Shown: positions 45,494 to 53,626 of the stretch, piece by piece | Layout: the number at the start of each line of letters is the position of its first letter | How positions within the stretch are numbered: position 1 is the first letter of the stretch | Assembly: GCF_024436065.1 (NCBI RefSeq) | Contig: NZ_JANFNS010000007.1 | Span: 35,278-99,277 of the forward strand | Reading direction: 5' to 3' | Source: Saccharibacillus sp. JS10 | GTDB lineage: Bacteria; Bacillota; Bacilli; Paenibacillales; Paenibacillaceae | DNA: 64,000 nt | The notes under the pieces: model-generated | Seen by the model: the letters and a program-made list of their open reading frames with translations, nothing else | Told to the model about the DNA's origin: nothing | Database searches by the model: none | Position numbers and translations under genes: made by a program

Positions 45494-45524
45494 AAAAAGC
45501 CGGCTGAGTTAGCCGGCTTTTTGA
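45494..45524 (-). terminator. Terminator of the YtxH gene
   Basis: AAAAAAAGCCGGCT-GAGT-AGCCGGCTTTTT; T runs on both strands. Confidence 0.9.
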
Positions 45525-45539
45525 AAATCAAGTGGAAAC

Positions 45540-46109
45540 TTACAGAACCGGCTTATTACCTGTTGGCGAACTCGAGTTAGCCGCTTTGATTTCATTTTTA
45601 GTTTCTTCTGTTTTTTTAGCTGTTTCTTCCATGATTTCTTTATCTGCTTTCGCAGCTTCGTTTGCTACATCTGCCGAAGCTTCTTTCAAAGTCGCGCCTA
45701 CATCAGCAGAAGCGTCTTTAACCGTTTCAGCAACGTCAGCACCGTTTTTACGAACGGCTTGTACAACGTTCGATGTTTTTTCGGATACCGATTGAGCCAG
45801 CGTTGTTGCTTTATCGCTTACAACTTCAGCAGCTGTTTTCGCTTTGTCGCTCACGAGTGTAGCTGTATCTTTAGCTTTATCGCTAACAAGCGTAGCTGTG
45901 TCTTTTGCTTTCAGACCAATTGTGCTTGCTGCGCCTTTTGTTTTGTCTGTAGCCACGCCGATTTGATCGGAGATATCGCTACGCAGATCACGACCTGGTT
46001 TAGGTGCGAACAACAGGGCTGCTGCTGCGCCGATCAGACCACCGATCAACAAACCTTTTGTAAACGTCGAACCGCTTTGCATTGGGTACTCTCTTTCTGC
46101 CTCGTTCAT
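45540..46109 (-). CDS. YtxH domain general stress protein with LEA-like repeats
   Basis: A 189-residue protein. YtxH domain: one glycine-rich transmembrane helix (FTKGLLIGGLIGAAAALLFAPKPGRDL). The rest is a long amphipathic helix of imperfect 11-residue repeats (AKDTATLVSDK twice in a row, then AKTAAEVVSDK and ATTLAQSVSEK), as in late-embryogenesis-abundant proteins that protect cells during drying. The end is Lys/Glu/Ser-rich. B. subtilis YtxH is a SigB-dependent stress protein. ATG 46109 has AAGGAGTG upstream. No SigB promoter was recognised directly before it. Confidence 0.87.
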   Translation of the reverse strand: MNEAEREYPMQSGSTFTKGLLIGGLIGAAAALLFAPKPGRDLRSDISDQIGVATDKTKGAASTIGLKAKDTATLVSDKAKDTATLVSDKAKTAAEVVSDKATTLAQSVSEKTSNVVQAVRKNGADVAETVKDASADVGATLKEASADVANEAAKADKEIMEETAKKTEETKNEIKAANSSSPTGNKPVL

Positions 46110-46215
46110 GAATAATCACTCCTTAGAATTAGTCGTAAGTAGATTGAATATTGGGTCGTGCGGTCATTGAAAAACTCGACCGAAACGTCTCAAGAAAAGG
46201 AAAACGGTGACTCGG

Positions 46216-46473
46216 TTAGGCTGCGCGCCTAATGAACTTGGCAATAAGCCCAAGAACCAGAACGAAGATTGCAGTGCCGAGTACAGCAGGAATGATAGCA
46301 AAATCTGCGATCTTCGGTCCAAAATTACCGAATAACGAATTTCCGATCCATGAGCCGGCAAAACCAGCTATAGCTGCTCCGATGATTCCGCCTGGCATCA
46401 TATTGTCTGCTAATGCGTTTCCAATAAAGCCGATGACAATCGCCATAATCAGGCTGATAACCAGCCCCCACAT
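46216..46473 (-). CDS. GlsB/YeaQ/YmgE family small membrane protein
   Basis: An 85-residue protein with three transmembrane helices: WGLVISLIMAIVIGFIGNAL, a Gly-rich middle (MMPGGIIGAAIAGFAGSWIG) and IIPAVLGTAIFVLVLGLIAKF, ending RRAA. This is the transglycosylase-associated (GlsB/YeaQ/YmgE) family linked to stress responses; the molecular function is unproven. ATG 46473 follows GGAGGTGAGCGG, better than ATG 46488. It precedes the ytxH-like gene on the same strand with 106 nt between. Confidence 0.87.
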   Translation of the reverse strand: MWGLVISLIMAIVIGFIGNALADNMMPGGIIGAAIAGFAGSWIGNSLFGNFGPKIADFAIIPAVLGTAIFVLVLGLIAKFIRRAA

Positions 46474-46632
46474 CCCGCTCACCTCCACTCTTGGCTTTCT
46501 GCTTGCGCATTGTCCAAGGTTCGGAAGACTGCGCTGCCGCTCTTAATTGCTATATAAACGCTACCTTTGGGACTGAAACAGGAAAGCAGGCATATAAGAA
46601 GGGAGTAGACGACGATTTTAAAGATTTGGATA

Positions 46633-46681
46633 CAAAGAAAAGCCCTACCTTTGTCGGATACGTGAATACAAAGGTGGGCTT
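46633..46681 (-). terminator. Terminator of the DUF1128 gene
   Basis: AAGCCC-T-ACCTTTGT (46640-46654) pairs with ACAAAGGTGGGCTT (46668-46681). On the minus strand TTTTCTTTG follows. The remainder of the gap 46474-46728 shows no gene. Confidence 0.75.
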
Positions 46682-46728
46682 GCTCTTGGTGATCCATCAC
46701 GAGAGTAGGCGTTGCTTTCAATCTTGTT

Positions 46729-46959
46729 CTAGGCTTCTTTTTTGCGTAAACGACCGAGTTCGGAAGCAATTGCTTCGACTTCGGAAATACTGAGTGTAGG
46801 TTTATTCATAATGAGATCGTATACATCGAAAATGTCGTCGTATTGCTCGATCGAAAATGAAGAAGACTGCATAGCAGCTCCAGAAGCCATACGAAGTTTC
46901 GTTTTGATCGCTTCAATCATATACTCTACATTTTCTTGCGTTTTGTTGGATAAATCCAT
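46729..46959 (-). CDS. DUF1128 family protein (YfkK-like)
   Basis: A 76-residue, mostly helical cytosolic protein: DLSNKTQENVEYMIEAIKTKL followed by SFSIEQYDDIFDVYDLI and ISEVEAIASELGRLRKK. It matches DUF1128, known only from Firmicutes and of unknown function. ATG 46959 has AAGGAGC upstream; a longer frame to 47091 adds a non-conserved extension without a good ribosome binding site. Confidence 0.85.
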   Translation of the reverse strand: MDLSNKTQENVEYMIEAIKTKLRMASGAAMQSSSFSIEQYDDIFDVYDLIMNKPTLSISEVEAIASELGRLRKKEA

Positions 46960-47176
46960 AGATAAGCTCCTTCCGTCAGACAGTCCGCCAAAGAAGGGGT
47001 AAACATTTTCATCACATCCAAGATCAGAAAATAGGTCTGTTTTCAGCGGCTTTTGATTCCTCATTGTAGCATGAACCAGGCGGACACTCATCCTTTTTTG
47101 CAGAAACCTATGAAAGTACGATAAAATCGAAGAGCGATGTTAGAAAACGACAGAAATTTTGAGGAGAGAACGACGA

Positions 47177-47716
47177 TTGAGTATCCGTGAATCGGTGTGG
47201 GCTCAGACAGGTGAAGAAAAGCGAACCAATCGGTTTGCGGATGTTCAAGCCCTTTTTCAAGAATTAGCCGCCCATTTTAAGCAAGACGAGCTTTTATTTT
47301 TATGTATCGGCACAGACCGTTCCAGCGGAGATGCTTTTGGTCCAGTGTTAGGAAGTCGTTTGAAAGCCGCAGGTTTTACTTATGTATTTGGAACATTAGA
47401 ACATCCTTGCGATGCGACAAATTTGGAATCGACCATAGCGGCTTTACCTCAAGGATTACCGATCGTCGCTTTTGATGCTTGTTTGGGAAAGCCCGGTTCG
47501 GTCGGGAAGTTGTTGGCTACAAGAGCAGCTTTGACCCCTGCCGGATCGATGAAAGGTTCTTTTGCTCCAGTCGGAGATTATAGTGTTGCCGCTGTAGTAA
47601 ACCAAGATGGACCCAAGCCTTATCAGTCTCTTCAGACTGCGTCGTTATCTCTTGTTTTGCAATTGGTTGACGAGACTGCCGTTGCTGCGCAGCAAGCATT
47701 TGGTATTCACCTTTAA
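47177..47716 (+). CDS. yyaC: Spore protease YyaC-family protein (DUF1256)
   Basis: A 179-residue protein of the YyaC family, related in fold to the germination protease GPR. Conserved LFLCIGTDRSSGDAFGPVLG, FDACLGKPGSVGKL and GDYSVAAVVN are visible. It is present in spore-formers; the exact substrate is not established. Start: TTG 47177 with GAGGAGAG (47161-47168) upstream; the earlier TTG 47159 lies before that site. It shows the organism is likely endospore-forming. Possible operon with the following hydrolase (19 nt gap). Confidence 0.88.
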   Translation: MSIRESVWAQTGEEKRTNRFADVQALFQELAAHFKQDELLFLCIGTDRSSGDAFGPVLGSRLKAAGFTYVFGTLEHPCDATNLESTIAALPQGLPIVAFDACLGKPGSVGKLLATRAALTPAGSMKGSFAPVGDYSVAAVVNQDGPKPYQSLQTASLSLVLQLVDETAVAAQQAFGIHL

Positions 47717-47735
47717 CGAAAGCAGGTGTTTAAGT

Positions 47736-48521
47736 ATGGAGAGAGCGAATTCGCAAGGTCTTCCGATTCGTTTTGTAGATCGAGGGGAAGGGCCTGCATT
47801 AGTGTTATTACACGGGTTTGTCGGAAGCGCGGATTATTGGGAAGAAATTGTGCCTCTGCTCGAAAAACATTTTCGCTGCATCGTGCCGGATTTACTCGGT
47901 CATGGTCAGTCCGAAGCTCCGCAAGGTGCATATACGATCGAACAACTTGCCGATGGCGTATTATCGATTCTCGATACGCTGAACGTAGAGAAAGTCATTT
48001 TGCTTGGACATTCCATGGGCGGATATACAGCGTTATCGTTTGCCGAGCGTTATCCAAAGCGACTACGTGCATTTGGTTTGATTCATTCAATGCCGCTTCC
48101 TGACGACGAAGGCGGTAAGCAGAAGCGTACAGCCGTTGCAGAACGTGTTCGAAAAGAAGGCGTCAAGCCTTTTGTAGACGAAGCGTCTCCAAACTGGTTT
48201 GCGCCAAATGCGGAGACGACGATGCCAGCCGCGCTTGAGCGTGTGCGCGAAATCGGGTATGCCACTTCGCGAGAAGGCGCTGCGGGAGCGGCTTTTGCGA
48301 TGCGTGAACGTCCAGACCGCGGGCATGTTATCCGAAATTCGAATCTTCCTGTGCTTTTAATCGCGGGCAGTGAAGATGGAATTGCTCCGCCTGAAAAAGC
48401 TTTTGCCGCTGAGAATGCTCAGACTTCCAAATATGTGATTGAAGGTAGCGGTCATATGAGTTTATTCGAAGCGCCGCAACAGCTAGCTCGTCATATCGCT
48501 TCGTTTGCCGAAGGTTTGTAA
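47736..48521 (+). CDS. Alpha/beta-fold hydrolase
   Basis: A 261-residue cytosolic hydrolase. The nucleophile elbow is GHSMGGY (Ser), the oxyanion loop LLHGFVGSADYW, the acid in LLIAGSEDGIAPP, and the catalytic His in IEGSGHMSLFEAP. Substrate unknown; the family includes esterases, peroxidases and MenH-type enzymes. ATG 47736 has AGCAGGTG upstream; earlier in-frame codons lie inside yyaC. It ends 13 nt before the next gene. Confidence 0.85.
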   Translation: MERANSQGLPIRFVDRGEGPALVLLHGFVGSADYWEEIVPLLEKHFRCIVPDLLGHGQSEAPQGAYTIEQLADGVLSILDTLNVEKVILLGHSMGGYTALSFAERYPKRLRAFGLIHSMPLPDDEGGKQKRTAVAERVRKEGVKPFVDEASPNWFAPNAETTMPAALERVREIGYATSREGAAGAAFAMRERPDRGHVIRNSNLPVLLIAGSEDGIAPPEKAFAAENAQTSKYVIEGSGHMSLFEAPQQLARHIASFAEGL

Positions 48522-48534
48522 AGGTGGGATCGAC

Positions 48535-49188
48535 GTGTTAAGAAAAGATTATTTGACGCGAATGATTGAGGAAATGGCAGAGGCTGTCGGTTCGATCCTC
48601 GGATTGCGTCGTCAACAGAAAAGCGAGGAAGCGTTGGAAGAATTAGATGGGTTACTCAAACGTAACTTTCGGATCAGTGAGCAAATGTTGCGTTCATTAC
48701 CACCGGAAGAATTAATCCAGTTATTTCGTCAGCGAGACAGTGTGGATGCCGAAAGTCTGCAACTGCTTGCACGCGTCCTTCAAGAAAATGGCGAAATCTA
48801 TACCGATCTTGGGGATACCGGACAAGCGACATCTTCTCGAATCAAAGCTCTGCATCTATATCTCTACGCTGCGCTAAACGGAGGAAGCCGCGAATTGGTC
48901 GATTACCCGGCGCGGATTCGCGAACTCTTATCTTTTTTGGAAAAATACCGACTCCCTGCGGACGCCGAACGTCTGGTTATGCGGTATGAAGAACGCGAAG
49001 GCAATTATGTACAAGCAGAAGATGCGATGTACCGGATGCTTAGCGCAAGCCCAGAAGATGATCCACAAGCGTTAGAAGAAGGAAGAATGTTTTATGCACG
49101 ATTAGCCGCATTGGATGAACAGTCTTTACAAGCCGGCGGATTAACGATTGAAGAAGTAAACGAAGGCATAGAAGCGTTAAACGAATAA
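48535..49188 (+). CDS. DUF6483 family protein
   Basis: A 217-residue all-helical cytosolic protein. The N-terminus (RKDYLTRMIEEMAEAVGSILGLRRQ) and later LGDTGQATSSRIKALHLYLYA and ERLVMRYEEREGNYVQAEDAMYRML suggest a TPR-like helical repeat array, the DUF6483 pattern. Function unknown. GTG 48535 has AAAGGTGGGA upstream. It is tightly linked to the hydrolase before it. Confidence 0.72.
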   Translation: MLRKDYLTRMIEEMAEAVGSILGLRRQQKSEEALEELDGLLKRNFRISEQMLRSLPPEELIQLFRQRDSVDAESLQLLARVLQENGEIYTDLGDTGQATSSRIKALHLYLYAALNGGSRELVDYPARIRELLSFLEKYRLPADAERLVMRYEEREGNYVQAEDAMYRMLSASPEDDPQALEEGRMFYARLAALDEQSLQAGGLTIEEVNEGIEALNE

Positions 49189-49219
49189 TTCAGTCACCAT
49201 GCTGAAAGGATGAACATAA

Positions 49220-50401
49220 GTGAAACAAAATATGAACGAGCTGCTGACCGCGATCTTACCGGAAGGTAAGTTAATTACCGCTACAATCAGTCAGCCTAGA
49301 CAAAAAGACAGCGAATCGTATACCAAAGTCGCAATCAAGCCGCTGATGCTCAAAGACGAGCTGCATTATCAGCTGGCGTACCACTATGAGAAAAAAGTTA
49401 CACATGAAAACTTAGCGTTATCTGAAGCTTTGCCACGAATCACGACACTTTTGGAAGAACAAATGCGACAAGGACTGTTTTGTACACTGGAAGCCGATTA
49501 CCAAGTCTTAGTCAGCAAAAAAGGTAAACTCGGTATTTTGAAAAAAGCGCCAACCAAAAAAGAAGCTCCAAGTCTATCGCATAACCGCAAAAAGACATAT
49601 GTACTCGAAGAAGGGGAACGTATTCCTTTTCTGATCGAATTGGGTGTCATGAACGATAAAGGGAAAGTACTTGCCGCTAAATACGATAAGTTCCGCCAAA
49701 TTAATCGGTTCCTTGAGATGGTGCGAGATATTTTGCCGGCATTGCCGAAAGACCGCAAACTGACAATCGTTGATTTTGGTTGCGGCAAATCGTACCTGAC
49801 TTTTGCGCTTTATCATTATCTGGCTGTGCAAGAAAAGTTCGAGCTTAATGTTGTAGGGCTGGATCTCAAAGCAGATGTTATTGAACATTGCGAAGCTTTG
49901 GCGCGGACATTGAATTACGAGGGGCTGCATTTCCGGATCGGGGACATCGCGGATTACAACGAGTTTGATGCTGTCGATATGGTCATTACGCTTCATGCGT
50001 GCGATACCGCTACAGATGCCGCACTCGAAAAAGCAGTCCGTTGGGACGCTTCGGCGATCTTATCCGTACCTTGTTGCCAGCATGAGCTGTTCACTCAAGT
50101 GCAAAACGATGTGTTAGAGCCCATGTTGTCACACGGTATTTTGAAAGAACGGTTTTCGGCGCTTGCTACCGATGCGATCCGTGCCAAGTTACTCGATATC
50201 GTCGGTTACAAAACGCAAATGCTTGAATTTATCGATATTGAAAACACACCGAAAAATCTATTGATCCGTGCTGTAAAATCAGACAATCAACCGACTGCTA
50301 CGTTATGGCGCGAATACGAAGCTTTCCGTGGATTCCTCGGCGCTACTCCGTATTTGGAAAACGCTTTGCGCGATAAGTTGCCCGCTCCTTCAAACGTCTG
50401 A
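49220..50401 (+). CDS. SAM-dependent methyltransferase (METTL25/RRNAD1-type domain)
   Basis: A 393-residue protein. The N-terminal ~150 residues are unrecognised (MNELLTAILPEGKLITATIS). The methyltransferase core starts at about 165 with LTIVDFGCGKSYLTFAL (motif I), VVGLDLKADVIEHCE and FDAVDMVITLHACDTATDAAL. LSVPCCQHELF is typical of the Methyltransf_32 group. Bacterial members have no settled substrate. GTG 49220 follows GAAAGGATG. Same strand as its neighbours, 31 nt after the DUF6483 gene. Confidence 0.8.
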   Translation: MKQNMNELLTAILPEGKLITATISQPRQKDSESYTKVAIKPLMLKDELHYQLAYHYEKKVTHENLALSEALPRITTLLEEQMRQGLFCTLEADYQVLVSKKGKLGILKKAPTKKEAPSLSHNRKKTYVLEEGERIPFLIELGVMNDKGKVLAAKYDKFRQINRFLEMVRDILPALPKDRKLTIVDFGCGKSYLTFALYHYLAVQEKFELNVVGLDLKADVIEHCEALARTLNYEGLHFRIGDIADYNEFDAVDMVITLHACDTATDAALEKAVRWDASAILSVPCCQHELFTQVQNDVLEPMLSHGILKERFSALATDAIRAKLLDIVGYKTQMLEFIDIENTPKNLLIRAVKSDNQPTATLWREYEAFRGFLGATPYLENALRDKLPAPSNV

Positions 50402-50455
50402 ACGTCTTCGTTTCATTGATCTACCCAATGTCAGTAATCGGAAAGAGGGAATACA

Positions 50456-51073
50456 GTGGGATTCATTTCAGATATCGTTTCGCAGCTTTTTGTTTGGATT
50501 CAAGGGCTTGGCTATTTCGGAATTATGTTCGGATTGATGGTTGAAGTTATTCCAAGCGAGATTGTACTGGCTTACGGCGGATTTCTTGTGTACTCGGGAG
50601 ATATTAACTTCTGGGGCGCGGTGCTGTTTGGTACAATTGGGGGTGTGTTTGCGCAGTTGTTTATTTATTGGATCAGCCGTTATGGCGGTCGACCCATGTT
50701 GAATAAATTCGGCAAATATATTTTGATCAAAGAATCACATATCGACCATGCCGAGAAATGGTTTAATAAATACGGAACCGGCATTATCTTCAGCGGACGA
50801 TTTATTCCGGTTGTTCGCCATGCGATCTCGATCCCTGCTGGTTTGGCTAAAATGTCGCATTTGCGTTTTATCGTATTGACTACACTTGCCGTCATTCCTT
50901 GGTCGATTCTGTTTATTTTCCTCGGATACCAACTGGGCGGACAGTGGCAACATATTGATGAAAAAGCATCGCCGTATGTAGTTCCGATTATTTTGATAGC
51001 CGTAATTTTATTGATCGTATATCTCGTTGTCAAAGCGATCTTGACTCGTCGCAAAAAGGCGAGAGCCCAATAA
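50456..51073 (+). CDS. DedA family membrane protein
   Basis: A 205-residue DedA/VTT-fold protein with about five transmembrane helices. Family motifs: FGLMVEVIPSEIVLAYGG (acidic residue in TM1), GGVFAQLFIYWISRYGGRP and SGRFIPVVRHAISIPAG (the functional Arg motif). Members act as undecaprenyl-phosphate or phospholipid flippases/scramblases or in proton-force upkeep. GTG 50456 follows GAAAGAGGGAATAC. Probably independent of the genes on either side. Confidence 0.87.
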   Translation: MGFISDIVSQLFVWIQGLGYFGIMFGLMVEVIPSEIVLAYGGFLVYSGDINFWGAVLFGTIGGVFAQLFIYWISRYGGRPMLNKFGKYILIKESHIDHAEKWFNKYGTGIIFSGRFIPVVRHAISIPAGLAKMSHLRFIVLTTLAVIPWSILFIFLGYQLGGQWQHIDEKASPYVVPIILIAVILLIVYLVVKAILTRRKKARAQ

Positions 51074-51121
51074 ATTCAAATGGCTTAGCATACAAATCGA
51101 ATAGAAAAGAGGGAATCAGTG

Positions 51122-51691
51122 ATGAGCACATCTAACTTGAAATCGAAATTCGGTACAGGGCTTAGCCCGCAAGGTTTTATTGATTCTATGGAAAAAAACA
51201 AAGAAACGTTCGAAGCGGGGTATCGCGATTTCACTTGGAAAAAAGACGAAGATCGATTGTTTTTCGAAAATCTGCGTTTGCGTAACGATTTAAGAACGGT
51301 GATTTTGGCTGCGGACTGGTGTGGGGACGTAGCGCGGAACGTGCCTGTCGTTTTCCGTGTGATGGAGACCGCTGATATTCCGGTAGATGTACTGATCTTG
51401 GAGCAAAACTTCGATCTGATGGACGAATATTTAACGATGGGTGGTCGTTCGGTTCCGATCGTGATTATTGCAAATGCAGAAGGCGAACCTTTGCTGCAAT
51501 GGGGACCACGTCCTGAGAAAGTGCAAGAGCTGATGCGCAAGTTCAAAGCCGAAAATCCGGATCGTGAAGCAGCGGATTATGCGGATAATATGAAAGTCGT
51601 ACGAGAGCAAATGATGGAGCGTTACGGTGAAGGTACATCGATTCATGAAGTGATTGTACACGAACTGCGTACGCTGCTGTCGGAGGTGTAA
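51122..51691 (+). CDS. Thioredoxin-fold protein without CXXC
   Basis: A 189-residue protein with a thioredoxin-like domain (Thioredoxin_9 type). The active-site position reads ADWCGDV, so the second cysteine is missing; the cis-proline region GRSVPIVIIAN is kept. It may bind a thiol or work by a single cysteine. ATG 51122 follows AAAGAGGG; an upstream GTG 51119 is less likely. Its stop touches the next gene (gap of one base), so the two are translationally coupled with the glyoxalase II-like hydrolase. Confidence 0.82.
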   Translation: MSTSNLKSKFGTGLSPQGFIDSMEKNKETFEAGYRDFTWKKDEDRLFFENLRLRNDLRTVILAADWCGDVARNVPVVFRVMETADIPVDVLILEQNFDLMDEYLTMGGRSVPIVIIANAEGEPLLQWGPRPEKVQELMRKFKAENPDREAADYADNMKVVREQMMERYGEGTSIHEVIVHELRTLLSEV

Positions 51692-51692
51692 G

Positions 51693-52325
51693 ATGCTTAG
51701 AGTTGAAACCTTTAGTCTAGGCCCTGCGCAGACCAATGCTTATCTGCTGCGCGGAGAAGACGATCTTAAAGCTGTCGTGATTGATCCGGGTATGAATCCT
51801 GCGGCACTGATGCGCCGAGTTGAACATTTGCATATCGAAGCCATTTTGCTGACCCACGCACATTTCGATCATATGGCAGGAGTAGACGAATTACGCAAAG
51901 CCAAAGGCTGCCCGGTTTATTTGCATGATCTGGAAAGCGAGTGGTTATCCAATGGCAAGTATAATGGCTCGGCGAGATGGCCAGATCTGAATGGCCCGAT
52001 TACAGCCGAACCTGCTGACTTTGCGCTTAGCCAAGGTCAAAAGTTGAATCTAATCGGCAATGAATTCACGGTATTACATACGCCGGGTCATTCTCCAGGT
52101 AGCGTCAGCTTTTTATGCGGCAAAGATTTGTTCGCAGGAGATGTCTTGTTCCGTGACGGGGTAGGGCGTACCGATCTCTACGGATCACGTCAAGGTGACC
52201 TGGTCGATTCGATCCGACTGAAGCTGTACACTTTACCAGATGATACAGTCGTTTATCCGGGGCATGGTCCGCGTACAAAGATCGGCTACGAGAAAGCCAA
52301 CAATCCATTCGTTCCGGCACTTTAA
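51693..52325 (+). CDS. Metallo-beta-lactamase-fold hydrolase (glyoxalase II-like, YqgX type)
   Basis: A 210-residue zinc hydrolase. Metal motif LLTHAHFDHMAGV (HxHxDH), HTPGHSPGSVSF, LFAGDVLF and VVYPGHGPRTKIG complete the dinuclear site in the glyoxalase II order. Likely substrates are thioesters of low-molecular-weight thiols. The thioredoxin-like gene just before it fits a thiol-linked role. ATG 51693 is one base after the previous stop, with CGGAGGTG ending the upstream gene as ribosome binding site. Confidence 0.88.
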   Translation: MLRVETFSLGPAQTNAYLLRGEDDLKAVVIDPGMNPAALMRRVEHLHIEAILLTHAHFDHMAGVDELRKAKGCPVYLHDLESEWLSNGKYNGSARWPDLNGPITAEPADFALSQGQKLNLIGNEFTVLHTPGHSPGSVSFLCGKDLFAGDVLFRDGVGRTDLYGSRQGDLVDSIRLKLYTLPDDTVVYPGHGPRTKIGYEKANNPFVPAL

Positions 52326-52356
52326 AAAGCTGGACAAGGCAGGAAAGCGATAGTAA

Positions 52357-52512
52357 GATACATGTATTGATTATCGATCCTGCAACAAGAATGCCGATAA
52401 GCAGACCGGAATCACTGTGACGCTGATCGAACTTGTTTCTCGGTCGAATGAAATTAAATACGCGTATAAGTCGGATATCGTCGTTAAATCGACCGTTCGT
52501 AATGACGCATGA
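52357..52512 (+). pseudogene. Possible small gene or frameshifted remnant
   Basis: The frame open from 52357 to TGA 52510-52512 reads like protein: DYRSCNKN, then TGITVTLIELVSR, SNEIKYAYKSD and VVKSTVRNDA, with codon choice like the neighbours. It has no ATG, GTG or TTG at its beginning. An ATG at 52362 just before it runs into TGA after two codons (ATG TAT TGA); deleting one T would join it to the frame and give a 50-residue protein. An ATT start at 52366 is the other option. I do not recognise a family. It could be a genuine short gene, a decayed gene or a sequencing indel. Confidence 0.4.
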
Positions 52513-52526
52513 TGCCTGCGAAGCAC

Positions 52527-52572
52527 GCAAGCTGAGGATTTAATCCCGGTTTGCGTTCTTTTTTTTGCTTTT
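52527..52572 (+). terminator. Probable terminator before the small 52647 gene
   Basis: ACGCAAGC (about 52525-52532) pairs with GTTTGCGT (52549-52556), followed by a long T run (TTCTTTTTTTT). Confidence 0.65.
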
Positions 52573-52646
52573 TTACATGGATTATTCACTTTTTTAATGG
52601 CAATTGAATAACCGTATACCCGATACTCAAGGAGGAACGAAATACA

Positions 52647-52859
52647 TTGGATGAAGCCAAACCGATTAACCTGAATAAAGTAGCCCCACCGAGATTGGTC
52701 TGGGAACGACGTACAGCTGAACAACCTGCCGTTATTACCCATCGACCCAAAGAAGTTTCTGTACAAGCTTGGAACTTCGCTAGACTGGATCATGAACGAT
52801 TCAATCAACCCTGGCATGAACGTTTAAGCGAAATTCGAAAAGGCAAAAACCCTCGTTAA
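52647..52859 (+). CDS. Small hypothetical protein
   Basis: A 70-residue hydrophilic protein: DEAKPINLNKVAPPRLVWERR, middle ITHRPKEVSVQAWNFARL, end ERLSEIRKGKNPR. Not recognised. It has TTG start 52647 with AAGGAGGA ten bases upstream, a strong translation signal that supports it as real. It lies alone between a terminator and the next gene; no partner is evident. Confidence 0.6.
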   Translation: MDEAKPINLNKVAPPRLVWERRTAEQPAVITHRPKEVSVQAWNFARLDHERFNQPWHERLSEIRKGKNPR

Positions 52860-53059
52860 GCACCGATCGGGAAATTTCGACTTCATTTTGAGGAAAACCT
52901 ACATAAAATGCACGCTGAACGTGGACAGCAAAACCTTTTTTTAGTACGATATAAGCTAAGGATTTGCATGATATTGATTTCACATCATCAGTGCACCATA
53001 AAGTTGGAATGACCCGGGTAGGGGCAGACTTTGTAGATGACGACCGAGGGGGAGAAAGA

Positions 53060-53446
53060 ATGCTTCATCTGGGAGAAAAAATCGTGATCGTCGCGGATGT
53101 TTTTGAGCAGAACCTTCCTATGGGAGAATACGGATATTTGATCGCTTATGATCGTAATCCGGATAATGCTTTTGATTATATCGTTCGAGTGCCACAGGCT
53201 AACCGCAACTTTTTCGTCACGGAAAAAGACATTGAGCCGGAAGAAAACGTACTGCGATTTCAAGCCGACCAAGTCGAACGTGCTGCATTGATCGATTACG
53301 CTTTGGCGACGCATAACGAAAAGCTGTTCTTTCAAGTGATGAACGGCGAAGACGAAGAGACGCAAGAAGCGGAAGCCGAAGCGGCTGCCGAGCCGATGAC
53401 GCAAGCTGAGTTTATCAAAAAGATTAATTTGCGTGCATGGATTTAA
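53060..53446 (+). CDS. Hypothetical protein, acidic C-terminus
   Basis: A 128-residue cytosolic protein: LHLGEKIVIVADVFEQNLPMGEYGYLIAYDRN, then FDYIVRVPQANRNFFVTEKDIE, a helical segment, and an acidic Ala/Glu tail (EDEETQEAEAEAAAEP) ending in EFIKKINLRAWI. The first half looks like a small beta-barrel of the SH3 type. Conserved in related genera by impression only; no function assigned. ATG 53060 follows GAGGGGGAGAAAGA; longer starts lack this. Confidence 0.65.
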   Translation: MLHLGEKIVIVADVFEQNLPMGEYGYLIAYDRNPDNAFDYIVRVPQANRNFFVTEKDIEPEENVLRFQADQVERAALIDYALATHNEKLFFQVMNGEDEETQEAEAEAAAEPMTQAEFIKKINLRAWI

Positions 53447-53447
53447 T

Positions 53448-53496
53448 GTCGGCAAAAGCCGACTTTTGATGAAGCCGGCTTCTGCCGGCTTTTTTC
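53448..53496 (+). terminator. Two tandem hairpin terminators
   Basis: GTCGGC-AAAA-GCCGAC-TTTT (53448-53467) is followed by AAGCCGGC-TTCT-GCCGGCTT and T run (53472-53496). Both lie directly after the stop codon. Confidence 0.85.
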
Positions 53497-53542
53497 TGTA
53501 TGAAAGGTGAGGAGAAGCAGAGGCTATCACTTTGGAGCGGTC

Positions 53543-53571
53543 TAGATTTTTGCGAGTTGCTCACCTATAAT
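53543..53571 (+). promoter_or_regulatory. Promoter of gatCAB
   Basis: TATAAT (53566-53571) is consensus; the matching -35 (TAGATT 53543-53548, 17-nt spacer) is weak. Confidence 0.5.
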
Positions 53572-53626
53572 GGGGACGTTAAGGAGTTTCAGCACTTTAC
53601 CTCTTTAAACGATAGGAGAATCGAAT

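Noticed and set aside
52371..52817. Minus-strand open frame of ~148 codons between the MBL gene and the small 52647 gene
   Set aside because: It lies opposite the plus-strand frame 52647-52859, which has a strong ribosome binding site, and opposite the protein-like frame at 52357-52512. It has no ribosome binding site and its composition is not protein-like.
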